This document shows positions 9,138 through 18,076 of a stretch of DNA of 64,000 nt, one piece after another. Each line of letters begins with the position of its first letter. The first letter of the stretch is position 1. Source of the stretch: Methylocapsa aurea (lineage in GTDB: Bacteria; Pseudomonadota; Alphaproteobacteria; Rhizobiales; Beijerinckiaceae); the NCBI RefSeq assembly GCF_000746085.1, contig NZ_JQKO01000010.1:62001-126000 (forward strand), read 5' to 3'. A program made the translations under genes and the position numbers. The notes below the pieces were generated by a model. That model saw only the letters and a program-made list of their open reading frames with translations, was not told where the DNA came from and did no database searches.

Positions 9138-9623
9138 TTAAGAGCCTCGCCTTTCCGGCGGCTCGGACTCGGACGGGCTGAAGGCGCTCAGGCGAACGGC
9201 GTCGAGTTCGCGGGTGAATTGGTCGAGCCGAGCCGCCAGCGATTGGCGCAGCCGCTCGGCGCTGCCCGGAAACTCGTTCAAAACCCGATGGAAAAGTTGC
9301 CGTGAGATCCGCAGGACCGTCGAGGGCTCGCGCGCGATCGCCGTCGCTGGCCGCACGGTTTGGGTCAGCAAGGCGGTATCGCCGATCAGCGCGGGAGGCT
9401 TCACGATCCGCGCCGTCGCGCCGAGGTCGGACGCATCGAGCGCGATCGAGCCGGAGAGAACCACGAAGCCGCCGGTCGAAGGTTCGTTGCGGCGAAACAG
9501 AATATCGCCGGCGCGCAGGATCCGGGTTTCCGCCGAAAAGGCGATCAGCCGCAGGGCGTCGAGTTCGAGCGCCGCGAATGTGGCGTTGCGCTTGAGCTTT
9601 CCGATATCATCCTCCAGTCCCAT
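9138..9623 (-). CDS. Cyclic nucleotide-binding domain protein
   Basis: 161 residues consisting of one cNMP-binding beta-roll (AGDILFRRNEPSTGGFVVLSG ... ALIGDTALLTQTVRPATAIA) and a short C-terminal helix. There is no helix-turn-helix, so it is not a complete Crp/Fnr regulator. The classical phosphate-binding motif (GE-L-A-R-A) appears as GDTALLTQTVRPATA, so nucleotide binding is plausible but unproven. ATG 9623 (MGLEDDIGKLKRN) is preferred over the longer frame from 9659. It lies downstream of the response regulator gene on the same strand. From memory, the same pairing occurs beside the OtpR-type regulator in Brucella. Confidence 0.75.
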   Translation of the reverse strand: MGLEDDIGKLKRNATFAALELDALRLIAFSAETRILRAGDILFRRNEPSTGGFVVLSGSIALDASDLGATARIVKPPALIGDTALLTQTVRPATAIAREPSTVLRISRQLFHRVLNEFPGSAERLRQSLAARLDQFTRELDAVRLSAFSPSESEPPERRGS

Positions 9624-9764
9624 GGCGACGCTTTCCCGGCTCGAACGCAGACATTGCAAGGTTGGAGTTCAAAAGCTTGACGAAATTTGGCTTTCTCAGG
9701 AAGGCGCTTCGGCTCCGTCAGGGAACCGCGCGCGGGTCTCGCCGCAGATTCTTCGGGCGACGCC

Positions 9765-10451
9765 TCATGGAACGAGCTTATAGCCTCCGGCCTCGGTTAC
9801 AAGAAGCTGGGCCTTGGCCGGGTCGCGTTCGATCTTTTGCCGCAGCCGGTAGATATGCGTCTCCAGCGTATGCGTGGTGACGTTCGAATTATAGCCCCAG
9901 ACTTCGCGCAGCAGCACATCCCTGGTGACGACGGACTGTCCGGCCCGATAGAGAAAGCGCAGAATGGCGGTTTCCTTTTCGGTCAGGCGAAGCTTGCCGC
10001 CAGTCTCGCCGATGAGATGCTTGGCGCTCGGCTGGAAGGTATATTGGCCGATCTTGTACACAGCCTCTTCATTGGTTTCATGCTGGCGCAGATGGGCGCG
10101 CATGCGCGCAAGCAGAACCGCGAAGCGGAACGGCTTCGTCACGTAATCATTGGCGCCGGCGTCAAGTCCTTGCACCGTGTCGACGTCCGTATCATGGCCG
10201 GTCAGCATGATGATTGGGTTCTTGAAGCCTTCCTCGCGCATGCGCTTGACCGCTTCGCGGCCATCCATGTCGGGCAGTCCGACGTCCATGATGATGAGGT
10301 CGGGGGTTTCCTTGCGCGATACGTTGATCGCGCCTTGCGCCGAATCGGCGTGGACGGCGGAGAATTCTTCGTGCAGGGCAAGTTGTTCGGCCAGGGCCGC
10401 GCGCAGATCGTCGTCATCGTCGGCGATCAGGATTTTGAGAACCTGGGTCAT
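9765..10451 (-). CDS. OmpR-family two-component response regulator (CenR/OtpR-like)
   Basis: 228 residues. The receiver domain has the acidic cluster DDDDD at 11-15, a phosphoacceptor in IIMDVGLPDMDG (Asp56) and the conserved Lys in YVTKPF. The C-terminal winged helix (LRLTEKETAILRFLYRAG ... TLETHIYRLRQKIE) is OmpR type. No histidine kinase gene adjoins it, so it is an orphan here. The start EQLALHEEF is reminiscent of the CenR/OtpR group that controls envelope growth in alphaproteobacteria; that assignment is an inference. A divergent L,D-transpeptidase gene begins 288 bp away and could be a target. Confidence 0.88.
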   Translation of the reverse strand: MTQVLKILIADDDDDLRAALAEQLALHEEFSAVHADSAQGAINVSRKETPDLIIMDVGLPDMDGREAVKRMREEGFKNPIIMLTGHDTDVDTVQGLDAGANDYVTKPFRFAVLLARMRAHLRQHETNEEAVYKIGQYTFQPSAKHLIGETGGKLRLTEKETAILRFLYRAGQSVVTRDVLLREVWGYNSNVTTHTLETHIYRLRQKIERDPAKAQLLVTEAGGYKLVP

Positions 10452-10739
10452 GGACTTGTCCTTGATGGATTTTGCATCATCGCGCCCCGTCCCGTCATCG
10501 CGCCTCGCCCAGCGCCCGCCCGCCTAATGATGGCCAGAAATTCAATCGGCTGGTCGTCACTAATCCGCTTTGCGCCAAGCTGCAGACGCTTCCCGTAAGC
10601 TACCAAATTCACTTAGAAAATACTCATTTGAAAAAAAATTCCTTGGAAAAGACTCCTTTGCTTTCTTCGCCGTGGCAAGCATTAAAGCGCGGTCAGCGCG
10701 CGACAGCTCGAAAAGCACACAGCAAAAGCATAGGCTCCC

Positions 10740-11336
10740 ATGAAACCGGTTGCAAAAAAAGCTCCCACCCTCAATTCGATGGGAGCCAAGACAATCAAGC
10801 GCGGCCTTGGCAAGCTTGTCGCGACGCTGGCTCCAAGGCAGGCGGGCGCGCATAAGCTTCCGCTTGGAAGGTTGCACGCCGGCCCGGTCGTGCTGCGCTG
10901 CGCCCTTGGAGGCGGCGGGATCAAGCGCGACAAGCGGGAAGGTGATCACGCCACGCCGGCCGGCGCATTCCGCCTCCTCTCCGGCTTTTACCGCGCCGAT
11001 GGCGTTTTCCGCAAGGCGGCGCCTTTGCCGATGCGGCCGATCCGGAAAAGCGACGGATGGTGCGACGATCCGACCAGCGGGCTCTACAACCGCCCCGTCG
11101 CCGCGCCTTGCCATTGGCGTCATGAGAAACTGTGGCGGCAAGACCATCTCTACGACATTGTCATCGTGCTCGACTACAATATTCGTCCGCGCCGGAAAAA
11201 TCGCGGCAGCGCCATTTTCCTGCATTGCAGCCGCGCCGATTTTGCGCCGACGGAAGGCTGCATCGCATTGCGCCCAGATGATCTGCGCCGCCTGCTGCCG
11301 CGGCTCTCGCGCAATGCGCTTCTGACGGTTCGGTGA
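10740..11336 (+). CDS. YkuD-family L,D-transpeptidase domain protein
   Basis: 198 residues with the YkuD fold. GGGGIKRDKREGDHATPAG marks the entry to the domain, and the catalytic block is HCSRADFAPTEGCIALR, with the conserved His and the nucleophilic Cys in GCI. The family cross-links peptidoglycan stem peptides or attaches proteins to the wall. No clear signal peptide or membrane helix is seen: the N-terminus is Lys-rich, and a later ATG (MGAKTIKRG) is an alternative start. Export would therefore need another route, or the protein may act on cytoplasmic muropeptides. It is divergent from the response regulator gene. Confidence 0.8.
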   Translation: MKPVAKKAPTLNSMGAKTIKRGLGKLVATLAPRQAGAHKLPLGRLHAGPVVLRCALGGGGIKRDKREGDHATPAGAFRLLSGFYRADGVFRKAAPLPMRPIRKSDGWCDDPTSGLYNRPVAAPCHWRHEKLWRQDHLYDIVIVLDYNIRPRRKNRGSAIFLHCSRADFAPTEGCIALRPDDLRRLLPRLSRNALLTVR

Positions 11337-11508
11337 GGCGCCTGCGCCGCTTCCATGAGGCGGGGAATTACGGGTCGGGCGCCGGAAGAGCGTTGCGTTC
11401 GCCGTCGCGGACCTTTGCGGCGGCGGGGACGCGAAATTGCCCCTTGCGAAGCGATGACCATGCAACTCGGGCGATGCGGTCTGGCGCATCTGCGTTCAGG
11501 AGAGGCTG

Positions 11509-11772
11509 CTACTGGGGTATTTTTGCCCCTGGAGCCGAGTGGCTTGGCGGGGAGGGCGGCGGCGTTGCCGGCTTGTCGGTCCGTAGGGGCATAATGGGGA
11601 TGTAAGGACCCGGGGGAATGCCAGCCGGTCGGTCTGGTTGGGGAGGCGAAGAAACGACTCCTGATGAACCCGGCGCCTCTGTGGCGCCCGCCGTCAGAGC
11701 GCCGCTGAGAGTTCCTGAAGCTGACAGCAAAGCCACGCCAGCGATGCGGATTGCATTGAGTTGACCTTTCAT
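11509..11772 (-). CDS. Small secreted proline-rich protein, unknown function
   Basis: 87 residues. A signal peptide (MKGQLNAIRIAGVALLSASG) is followed by a mature part rich in Pro, Ser and Gly (GSSGVVSSPPQPDRPAGIPP and PATPPPSPPSHSAPG). ATG 11772 is preferred to ATG 11778 because AAGG lies eight bases upstream. No known domain is recognisable, and compositional bias makes homology weak. It is convergent with the L,D-transpeptidase gene. It could be a small wall-associated protein or a poorly conserved reading frame; the export signal and ribosome binding site favour a real gene. Confidence 0.5.
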   Translation of the reverse strand: MKGQLNAIRIAGVALLSASGTLSGALTAGATEAPGSSGVVSSPPQPDRPAGIPPGPYIPIMPLRTDKPATPPPSPPSHSAPGAKIPQ

Positions 11773-11918
11773 CGGCATAGCCTTCTCTATTTTGAAGGGG
11801 CGGAACGCAGGCGTCGGTTGACCGGCGGACTTCTCCTTGCCCTTATGGCGAGCACGGCCCCGGCAAAGGACCTATTTCAAGCATGTTCTTAAAAAAGTTG
11901 ACCGACTTTCTCGATATT

Positions 11919-12022
11919 TAGAGCATTTTCGAGCGAAGTGGATGCCGGTTCGCGTTAAGAAAATGCGACAAAACAAAGACCTAGAGCTGCTTTCTGATTA
12001 CGCCGCACTGAAGGCGCTCTAG
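11919..12022 (+). repeat. Dispersed intergenic repeat, type I copy before yggS end
   Basis: GAGCATTTTCGAGCGAAGTG at 11921 is followed by GGTTCGCGTTAAGAAAATGC and a degraded palindromic tail ending in GCGCTCTAG. It is followed at once by the perfect 16-base palindrome ATCGGATATATCCGAT (12025-12040) and a type IV copy. Confidence 0.8.
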
Positions 12023-12044
12023 ATATCGGATATATCCGATGTCT

Positions 12045-12128
12045 CATAAGAACATGCTTAACCCTTTGGAATATCAGCGCTTCCCGTTCGAGCAGATGGT
12101 TCCATCTGAGCGGGAAGCGCTCTATGTC
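12045..12128 (-). repeat. Dispersed repeat, type IV copy overlapping the yggS 3' end
   Basis: Read on the minus strand it has AGAGCGCTTCCCG, a CAGATGG / CCATCTG hairpin, then GGGTTAAGCATG. The copy at 54146-54215 has the same order (AGAGCGCTTCCCG, CAGATG / CATCTG, GGGTTAGAGCAT). Most of this copy lies inside the yggS reading frame. Confidence 0.7.
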
Positions 12129-12789
12129 CAAAGATCGCGCTTCCCACCCTCACATGGGTGGCGCCCAACTGGATCGCAAGTTCGAAATCGGCGCTCATTC
12201 CCATCGACAGCGTCGCAACGCCATTGCGTTTGGCGATCTGGTTCAGAAGGGCGAAATGCGGCGAGGCCTGATCGTCGAGCGGCGGAATGCACATCAGGCC
12301 TGATATTTCGAGGCCGTGAATCCTGCGGCAGCGTTCGATGAACGCGTCCGCCTCCTGCGGCGCAACGCCCGCCTTCTGCGGCTCCGCGCCGGTATTGACC
12401 TGAACGTAAAGGCGCGGATGGCGCCCGGTCTTCTGGATCTCCTCGGCGAGCGCCTTGGCGATCTTGTCCCGATCGACCGTTTCGATCACGTCGAAAAATT
12501 GGACGGCGTCATGGGCCTTATTGGACTGCAAGGGGCCGATCAGGTGAAGCTCAAGATCCGCATAGCGGCGCCGCAGCTCTGGCCATTTCTCCATGGCCTC
12601 CTGCACCCGGTTTTCGCCAAAAATTCTCTGTCCGGCCTCGATCACGGGCTTAATCTCGTCGGCGCCAAAGGTTTTCGATACGCAGACGAGCGCAACGTCC
12701 TCCGGCTGGCGTCCGGCGTCGCGCGCGGCCTGAGCGATGCGGTGGCGGACGTCGGCGAGGCGATCGAGGGGCGTTTCCAAAGGTTTCAT
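12058..12789 (-). CDS. yggS: YggS/PROSC-family PLP-binding protein
   Basis: 243 residues of the alanine-racemase-like TIM-barrel family. ALVCVSKTFG contains the PLP lysine; FGENRVQEAMEKW, LHLIGPLQSNKA, VNTGAEPQKAGV, LMCIPP, LSMGMSADFELAIQLGATHVRVGSAIFG are all typical. The family binds pyridoxal phosphate and keeps vitamin B6 and amino-acid pools balanced; no catalytic reaction is assigned. ATG 12789 is preferred over an in-frame TTG at 12801. The last 22 residues after AIFG, HRALPAQMEPSARTGSADIP and KG, are encoded by a dispersed repeat rather than by the family's usual short end. It is divergent from leuS. Confidence 0.92.
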   Translation of the reverse strand: MKPLETPLDRLADVRHRIAQAARDAGRQPEDVALVCVSKTFGADEIKPVIEAGQRIFGENRVQEAMEKWPELRRRYADLELHLIGPLQSNKAHDAVQFFDVIETVDRDKIAKALAEEIQKTGRHPRLYVQVNTGAEPQKAGVAPQEADAFIERCRRIHGLEISGLMCIPPLDDQASPHFALLNQIAKRNGVATLSMGMSADFELAIQLGATHVRVGSAIFGHRALPAQMEPSARTGSADIPKG

Positions 12790-12992
12790 GATTTTGTGCA
12801 AGGTTCTGAAAGCAATGTTTCGGCCGCTCGCTCCCGTTGCGCTCGACTAGCGAATGGGACCAAAAGCGCAGACCGCGGCGAGGAAAGCGGATGCGCCGGG
12901 ATCTGGCAAGCCGATTGACCGGCTGACCGAAATAATGCTGTGTACGGCCCACTTGACATCATTTTTCCACACGCGATCGACAATCGGACATC

Positions 12993-15623
12993 ATGGACTT
13001 CGAGCGCTACAACGCCCGCGAAACGGAACCCAAATGGCGCAAGCTTTGGGATGAGTCCGGAACCTTCCGGACCGCCAACGAGGATCCACGGCCAAAATAT
13101 TACGTCCTGGAGATGTTTCCCTATCCTTCGGGCCGCATCCATATGGGCCATGTTCGCAATTATACGATGGGCGACGTCATCGCCCGTTACAAGCGGGCGC
13201 GCGGCTTTAATGTTTTGCATCCTATGGGTTGGGACGCCTTCGGCATGCCGGCCGAGAACGCGGCCATGCAGAACCACAGCCATCCGGCGGCTTGGACCTA
13301 CGCCAATATCGCCAGCATGCGCGGCCAGTTGCAATCGATCGGCCTGTCGCTCGATTGGTCGCGCGAAATCGCGACTTGCGATCCGAGCTATTACAAGCAT
13401 CAGCAAAAGATGTTTCTCGATTTTCTTGCGGCGGGCCTCGTCGATCGCAAGCAATCGAAAGTCAATTGGGATCCGGTCGATCACACGGTCCTCGCCAATG
13501 AACAGGTGATCGAGGGGCGCGGCTGGCGCTCCGGGGCGCTCGTCGAGCAGCGCGAACTGACCCAATGGTTCCTGAAGATCAGCGACTATGCCGAGGATCT
13601 GCTCAGATCCCTCGACGATCTCGCCCGCTGGCCGGAAAAGGTCCGGCTGATGCAGGCGAATTGGATCGGCCGCTCGGAAGGCCTGCTGGTGCGGTTCGAG
13701 CTTTTGCCGACGCCGAGGGCCGGGGCGACCGAAGTCGAAGTCTACACGACGCGGCCGGACACGTTGTTCGGCGCCAAGTTCCTGGCAATCGCGCCCGACC
13801 ATCCGCTGGCGGCCGAATGCGCCGAGACCGATCCGGACCTCGCCGCTTTCATCGCCGAATGCGGGCATCGCGGGACCTCGGAGGCGGCCGTCGAGTCGGC
13901 GGAGAAAAAAGGCTATTATACCAGGCTCAAGGTCCGCCATCCTTTCGACTCCAATTGGCTGTTGCCGGTCTATGTCGCCAATTTCGTTCTGATGGACTAT
14001 GGGACGGGAGCGATTTTCGGCTGTCCCGCGCATGATCAGCGCGACCTCGATTTTGCCAACGCCTATGGCCTCGGCAACACCCCGGTGGTTTGCCCTCCCG
14101 GCGTCGATCCGGCGGCCTTCGCGATCGCCGAGGCCGCCTATGATGGCGACGGCGCGCTGATCAACTCGCGCTTTCTCGATGGGCTCTCGATCGAGGCGGC
14201 GAAAGAGGAGGTCGCCCGGCGTCTCGAAGCGCATGCGCTCGGCAACCGGCCGCAAGGCAAGCGCCAGGTCAATTACCGGCTGCGCGACTGGGGCATTTCG
14301 CGCCAGCGCTATTGGGGCTGCCCGATCCCGATCATCCATTGCGAGGCCTGCGGTGCGGTTCCCGTTCCCGCCGGCGATCTGCCGGTCGAATTGCCCAAGG
14401 ATGTTTCGTTCGAGGAGCCCGGCAATCCGCTCGACCGGCACCCGACCTGGAAACATGTCGCCTGCCCGAACTGCGCCGGCGCCGCACGGCGCGAGACCGA
14501 TACGATGGACACTTTTGTCGATTCGTCCTGGTATTTCGCGCGGTTCACCGATCCCTGGAACGCTGCGGCGCCGACAACGGCGGCCTTGGTCGAACAATGG
14601 CTGCCGGTCGATCAATATATTGGCGGGATCGAACACGCCATTTTGCATTTGCTCTACGCCCGATTTTTCACCCGCGCGATGCAGGCGACGGGGCATGTCG
14701 GCGCGTTGCGGGAGCCCTTCGCCGGGCTCTTTACGCAAGGGATGGTCGTTCACGAGACCTATCGTTCGGGGGCCGGCGATTGGCTCTATCCGGCCGACAT
14801 CCGGATCGAATCCGGGCCAAGCGGCCGGCGCGCCTTTCTGCTTGAGGGCGGCGAGGAAGCCGCGATCGGCGCGATCGAGAAAATGTCGAAATCGAAGCGC
14901 AATACGGTTGATCCGGATGAGATCATCGAAACCTATGGCGCCGATACCGCGCGTTGGTTCGTGCTGTCCGATTCGCCGCCCGAACGCGACGTGATCTGGA
15001 CCGAAGAGGGCGTCCAGGGCGCGGCCAAATTCGTCCAGCGCCTATGGCGGCTCGTCGGCGAACTCGTCACCCTCGCGGCGAAGCTGGACGCGCCGATGCC
15101 GGCCGATCTGTCGGAACCGGCGGCGGCGATCCGCAAGGCGGTCCACGGAGCCTTGATCAAGGTCGAGGAAGACATCGAGCGGCTGCGCTTCAATCGCGCC
15201 ATTGCGCAGGTCCATGATCTTGCGAACAAGCTGTCGGCGGCGGTGGGCGCCATCGAGAGCGCCGAGGTCGAGCCCGATTTGCGCTACGCTTTCCGTGAGG
15301 GCGCCGATATACTGGTGCTCCTGTTCGCGCCGATGATGCCGCATCTGGCCGAGGAATGCTGGGCCCGGCTCGGGCATGAGACCCTGATCTCGCAGGCGCC
15401 TTGGCCGCTCGCCGATAGGGCGCTCGTCGTCGAAGATACGATCGCCCTGCCGGTGCAGGTCAACGGCAAGAAGCGGGCCGACCTCGTGATCGCGCGCGGC
15501 GCGCAAACCGGCGCGATCGAGGCGGCGGCGCTGGCGCTCGACGCGGTCCAGCGCGCGCTGGAAGGCCGCGCGGTGAAGAAGATCATCATCGTTCCGCAAA
15601 GGATCGTGAATGTCGTCGTCTGA
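12993..15623 (+). CDS. leuS: Leucyl-tRNA synthetase
   Basis: 876 residues, the usual bacterial length. The class I HIGH motif is present as HMGH at 50-53 within [19 protein letters not shown], and KMSKS near residue 630 ([12 protein letters not shown]). The CP1 editing insert ([21 protein letters not shown]) lies between them, and an anticodon-binding helical domain and C-terminal domain ([19 protein letters not shown]) follow. It charges tRNA-Leu. The start [19 protein letters not shown] matches the family. A TTGACA box at 12953-12958 is a possible -35 element. The 3' end overlaps lptE by 14 bases, implying coupled translation, and holA follows. Confidence 0.98.
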   Translation: MDFERYNARETEPKWRKLWDESGTFRTANEDPRPKYYVLEMFPYPSGRIHMGHVRNYTMGDVIARYKRARGFNVLHPMGWDAFGMPAENAAMQNHSHPAAWTYANIASMRGQLQSIGLSLDWSREIATCDPSYYKHQQKMFLDFLAAGLVDRKQSKVNWDPVDHTVLANEQVIEGRGWRSGALVEQRELTQWFLKISDYAEDLLRSLDDLARWPEKVRLMQANWIGRSEGLLVRFELLPTPRAGATEVEVYTTRPDTLFGAKFLAIAPDHPLAAECAETDPDLAAFIAECGHRGTSEAAVESAEKKGYYTRLKVRHPFDSNWLLPVYVANFVLMDYGTGAIFGCPAHDQRDLDFANAYGLGNTPVVCPPGVDPAAFAIAEAAYDGDGALINSRFLDGLSIEAAKEEVARRLEAHALGNRPQGKRQVNYRLRDWGISRQRYWGCPIPIIHCEACGAVPVPAGDLPVELPKDVSFEEPGNPLDRHPTWKHVACPNCAGAARRETDTMDTFVDSSWYFARFTDPWNAAAPTTAALVEQWLPVDQYIGGIEHAILHLLYARFFTRAMQATGHVGALREPFAGLFTQGMVVHETYRSGAGDWLYPADIRIESGPSGRRAFLLEGGEEAAIGAIEKMSKSKRNTVDPDEIIETYGADTARWFVLSDSPPERDVIWTEEGVQGAAKFVQRLWRLVGELVTLAAKLDAPMPADLSEPAAAIRKAVHGALIKVEEDIERLRFNRAIAQVHDLANKLSAAVGAIESAEVEPDLRYAFREGADILVLLFAPMMPHLAEECWARLGHETLISQAPWPLADRALVVEDTIALPVQVNGKKRADLVIARGAQTGAIEAAALALDAVQRALEGRAVKKIIIVPQRIVNVVV

Positions 15624-16155
15624 ACCCTTGCCGCAACCCTTGCCGCAGCGTCGGCGCTTAGGCCGCGCGCTCGCCTCGCTCGCCGCCTGCTTCGCCGTCT
15701 CGGGGTGCTTCCAGCCGCTTTACGGACCGCTCAGCGCAGGCGGCGACGTCGCCGGCGAATTGCAGGCGATCGCGATCGATCCGATTCCCGAGCGGCTCGG
15801 GCATTATCTCGTCAACGAACTGATTTTCGACCTCAATGGAACCGGGTCGCATGTGCCGCCAAGATACCGGCTCACGATCCGCTTGCGGGAAAATGTCCAG
15901 ACCCCATTGATCGACACTGTGACAGGCTATCCGACCGCCGGCAGCGTCGTGGTCAACGCCGAATACCGGCTGGTCCCGGTGGGAGGCGGCGAGGCTGTCG
16001 CCAAGGGCTCGGCGATCGTCGTCGCATCCTATGATCGAACCAGCCAGAGGTTCGCCGATATTCGCGCCGCGCGCGACGCCGAGATCCGCGACGCAAAGAC
16101 GCTCGCCCATCAGATTCGCGACCGGATCGCCGCCGCCTTAGCCGCGCGGGGGTAG
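15610..16155 (+). CDS. lptE: LPS-assembly lipoprotein LptE
   Basis: 181 residues. The lipobox AVSGC (Cys33) follows a basic and hydrophobic signal sequence, and the mature part begins FQPLYGPL, typical of alphaproteobacterial LptE. LptE is the outer-membrane lipoprotein that plugs LptD and helps deliver LPS to the surface. The start overlaps leuS; AAAGGA lies six bases before the ATG, inside leuS. holA starts five bases after the stop. The order leuS-lptE-holA is widely conserved in proteobacteria, which supports a call that rests on limited sequence conservation. Confidence 0.88.
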   Translation: MSSSEPLPQPLPQRRRLGRALASLAACFAVSGCFQPLYGPLSAGGDVAGELQAIAIDPIPERLGHYLVNELIFDLNGTGSHVPPRYRLTIRLRENVQTPLIDTVTGYPTAGSVVVNAEYRLVPVGGGEAVAKGSAIVVASYDRTSQRFADIRAARDAEIRDAKTLAHQIRDRIAAALAARG

Positions 16156-16160
16156 CGGCG

Positions 16161-17216
16161 ATGGTCGCGGTCAAGAGCCATGAGGCCGACCGTTTCCTCG
16201 CCCGGCCGCAATCGCATGTTTTCTTGTATCTGGTCTTTGGACCTGACGCGGGGCTTGTCGCCGAGCGGGCGCGGGCGATTGTCCTGCGCTCGGTCGAGGA
16301 CCCGAAGGACCCGTTCCAATTGCTCCGGTTGAGCGGCGATGATCTGTCCGCCGACCCGCTGCGCCTCGCCGACGAAGCCAATACGATCCCGCTCTTCGGC
16401 GGCCGGCGGGCGATCTGGATCGAGGCGCGCGGAAAGGGCTTCCTCAACGCGGTCGAGCCGCTTCTTGGCGCTCCGCCGCTTGATTGCGCGATCGTGATCG
16501 AGGCCGGCGCGCTGAAAAAAGACGCCCCGCTGCGCAAGCTTTGCGAGCGCGAGAAAAATGCAGCGGCAATCGAATGCTATCCCGATTCCGCCAAGGACAT
16601 CGACCGCCTGATTGATGCCGAGGTCGCCGCCGCGAATCTTTCAATCGCGCCCGACGCCAAGGCGCTCCTCGCCTCCCTGCTTGGGCAGGATCGCCTCTCG
16701 ACGCGCTCCGAAATCGCAAAACTCGTGCTTTACGCGCATGGCGAAGGCGAAATCCGCCTCGATCATGTCGCCGCCATTGTTTCCGACGCGTCGAGCCTGC
16801 TCCTCGATCATGCCGTGAACGGCGCCTTTCAGGGTGACTTTTCCGCGCTCGAATCCTGCGCGCGGCGGGCCTTCGCCGAGGCGGGCGACGCCAATCAGCT
16901 TCTCGGCGCGGCGTTGCGCCACGCCTTGATGCTGCATCGCGCCAGACTGGATGTCGAGACAGGCCGGGACGGTCGGGAGCACGACGCGGCTGCGCCGGCT
17001 CCAAGTTTCGCCGGCGCCTGGGTCAGGCGCACGCCAGCTTTCGAGCAGCAATTGCGCCGCTGGACCTCGGCGCGGCTCGAACAGGCGATCGTCGTCCTGA
17101 GCGAGGCAATCGGCCGGGCAAGGCGCGAGCCCAAACTCGCCGAGGCCGCCGCGCTCCGGGCGCTCTGGACGCTCGCCAATGCCGCGCGGGCCAAGAATGC
17201 GCCCGCCCAGCGCTGA
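16161..17216 (+). CDS. holA: DNA polymerase III subunit delta
   Basis: 351 residues. The N-terminal part FLYLVFGPDAGLVAERARAI corresponds to the degenerate nucleotide-binding region of HolA, followed by FGGRRAIWIEARGKGF and KDAPLRKLCEREKNAAAIECY. The C-terminal helical collar includes GDANQLLGAALRHALMLHRAR. Delta opens the sliding clamp within the clamp-loader complex during DNA replication. It is tightly spaced behind lptE in the leuS-lptE-holA unit. Length and context agree with the family. No marked oddity. Confidence 0.92.
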   Translation: MVAVKSHEADRFLARPQSHVFLYLVFGPDAGLVAERARAIVLRSVEDPKDPFQLLRLSGDDLSADPLRLADEANTIPLFGGRRAIWIEARGKGFLNAVEPLLGAPPLDCAIVIEAGALKKDAPLRKLCEREKNAAAIECYPDSAKDIDRLIDAEVAAANLSIAPDAKALLASLLGQDRLSTRSEIAKLVLYAHGEGEIRLDHVAAIVSDASSLLLDHAVNGAFQGDFSALESCARRAFAEAGDANQLLGAALRHALMLHRARLDVETGRDGREHDAAAPAPSFAGAWVRRTPAFEQQLRRWTSARLEQAIVVLSEAIGRARREPKLAEAAALRALWTLANAARAKNAPAQR

Positions 17217-17512
17217 ATCCCACGCATCGCGCGTCTAGACCGCCAAGCTCGAGGCGCAATGGCCGCGCTTGCGTTGTTTTGCCGCGCCGGGTGTTTTTTA
17301 GAAACCCTCCCGCTGCATTCGCTGCAGCCAGGGTTGCGCTGCAAAAATCTCTATGTTACGGACCCCTCGCCTTCGGGGTGAGCCCGCATTCCCTTGCGTC
17401 TTTCCCCGTTTTCAGCTTCAGTCCGCGCACTCTGGGTTTTGCGGCTTTCTCCGTGAAAAGCCAAACCCATGGGAAACCGGGTCTTCGGCCATTTGGATTT
17501 TGAGGAATCGCC

Positions 17513-18076
17513 TTGGCGAAACAAGAATCACTCGTTTCTGGAATGGCGGGGCGCTACGCCCAGGCGCTTTTCGCGCTGGCGCAGGAAACCGGGACGACCG
17601 ACGAAGTCTCCGCCGATCTCGCCGCCTTTGCCGGGTTCATCGATTCGAGCGAGGATTTGCGGCGCTTCATCAAGAGCCCCGTATTCTCCGCCGAAGAGCA
17701 GGTCAAGGCGCTCGGCGCCCTTCTCGACAAGGCGGAAATAGGCGGCACTGCGGCCAAATTTCTGAAGCTGGTCGCCGCCAAGCGGCGGCTGTTCGCGGTC
17801 GAGGACATGATCCGCGATTTCAATATTCTGAACGATTCCGCCAAGGGTCTCTCCCGGGCCTCGGTCACCGTCGCCGAGGCGCTGAAGGAGGAGCATATTG
17901 AGGCCTTGAAAAGCGCGCTCGCTAATGTATCAGGGAGCCGAAGCGTCGAAATCGCCGTCAAGGTCGATCCAACGATCATCGGCGGCCTCATCGTCCAATT
18001 GGGCTCGCGCATGGTCGACGGCTCCCTCAAGACGAAACTCAATTCGATCCGCACACGTATGAAAGAGGTCGGCTGA
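17513..18076 (+). CDS. atpH: ATP synthase F1 subunit delta
   Basis: 187 residues: [19 protein letters not shown] at the N-terminus and the C-terminal signature [20 protein letters not shown] then [16 protein letters not shown]. Delta (OSCP) joins F1 to the peripheral stalk. The start is a TTG at 17513 with GAGGA seven bases upstream. The family normally has about ten residues (AKQESLVSG) before the first conserved helix, so the TTG is preferred over ATG 17543. It is the first gene of atpHAGDC; 296 bp upstream should hold the operon promoter. It overlaps atpA by one base (TGATG). Confidence 0.96.
   Translation: MAKQESLVSGMAGRYAQALFALAQETGTTDEVSADLAAFAGFIDSSEDLRRFIKSPVFSAEEQVKALGALLDKAEIGGTAAKFLKLVAAKRRLFAVEDMIRDFNILNDSAKGLSRASVTVAEALKEEHIEALKSALANVSGSRSVEIAVKVDPTIIGGLIVQLGSRMVDGSLKTKLNSIRTRMKEVG

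Noticed and set aside
12786..14753. 655-codon open frame antisense to leuS
   Set aside because: Arg/Gly-rich translation with no domain; a shadow of a GC-rich gene whose leucyl-tRNA synthetase motifs are unambiguous.
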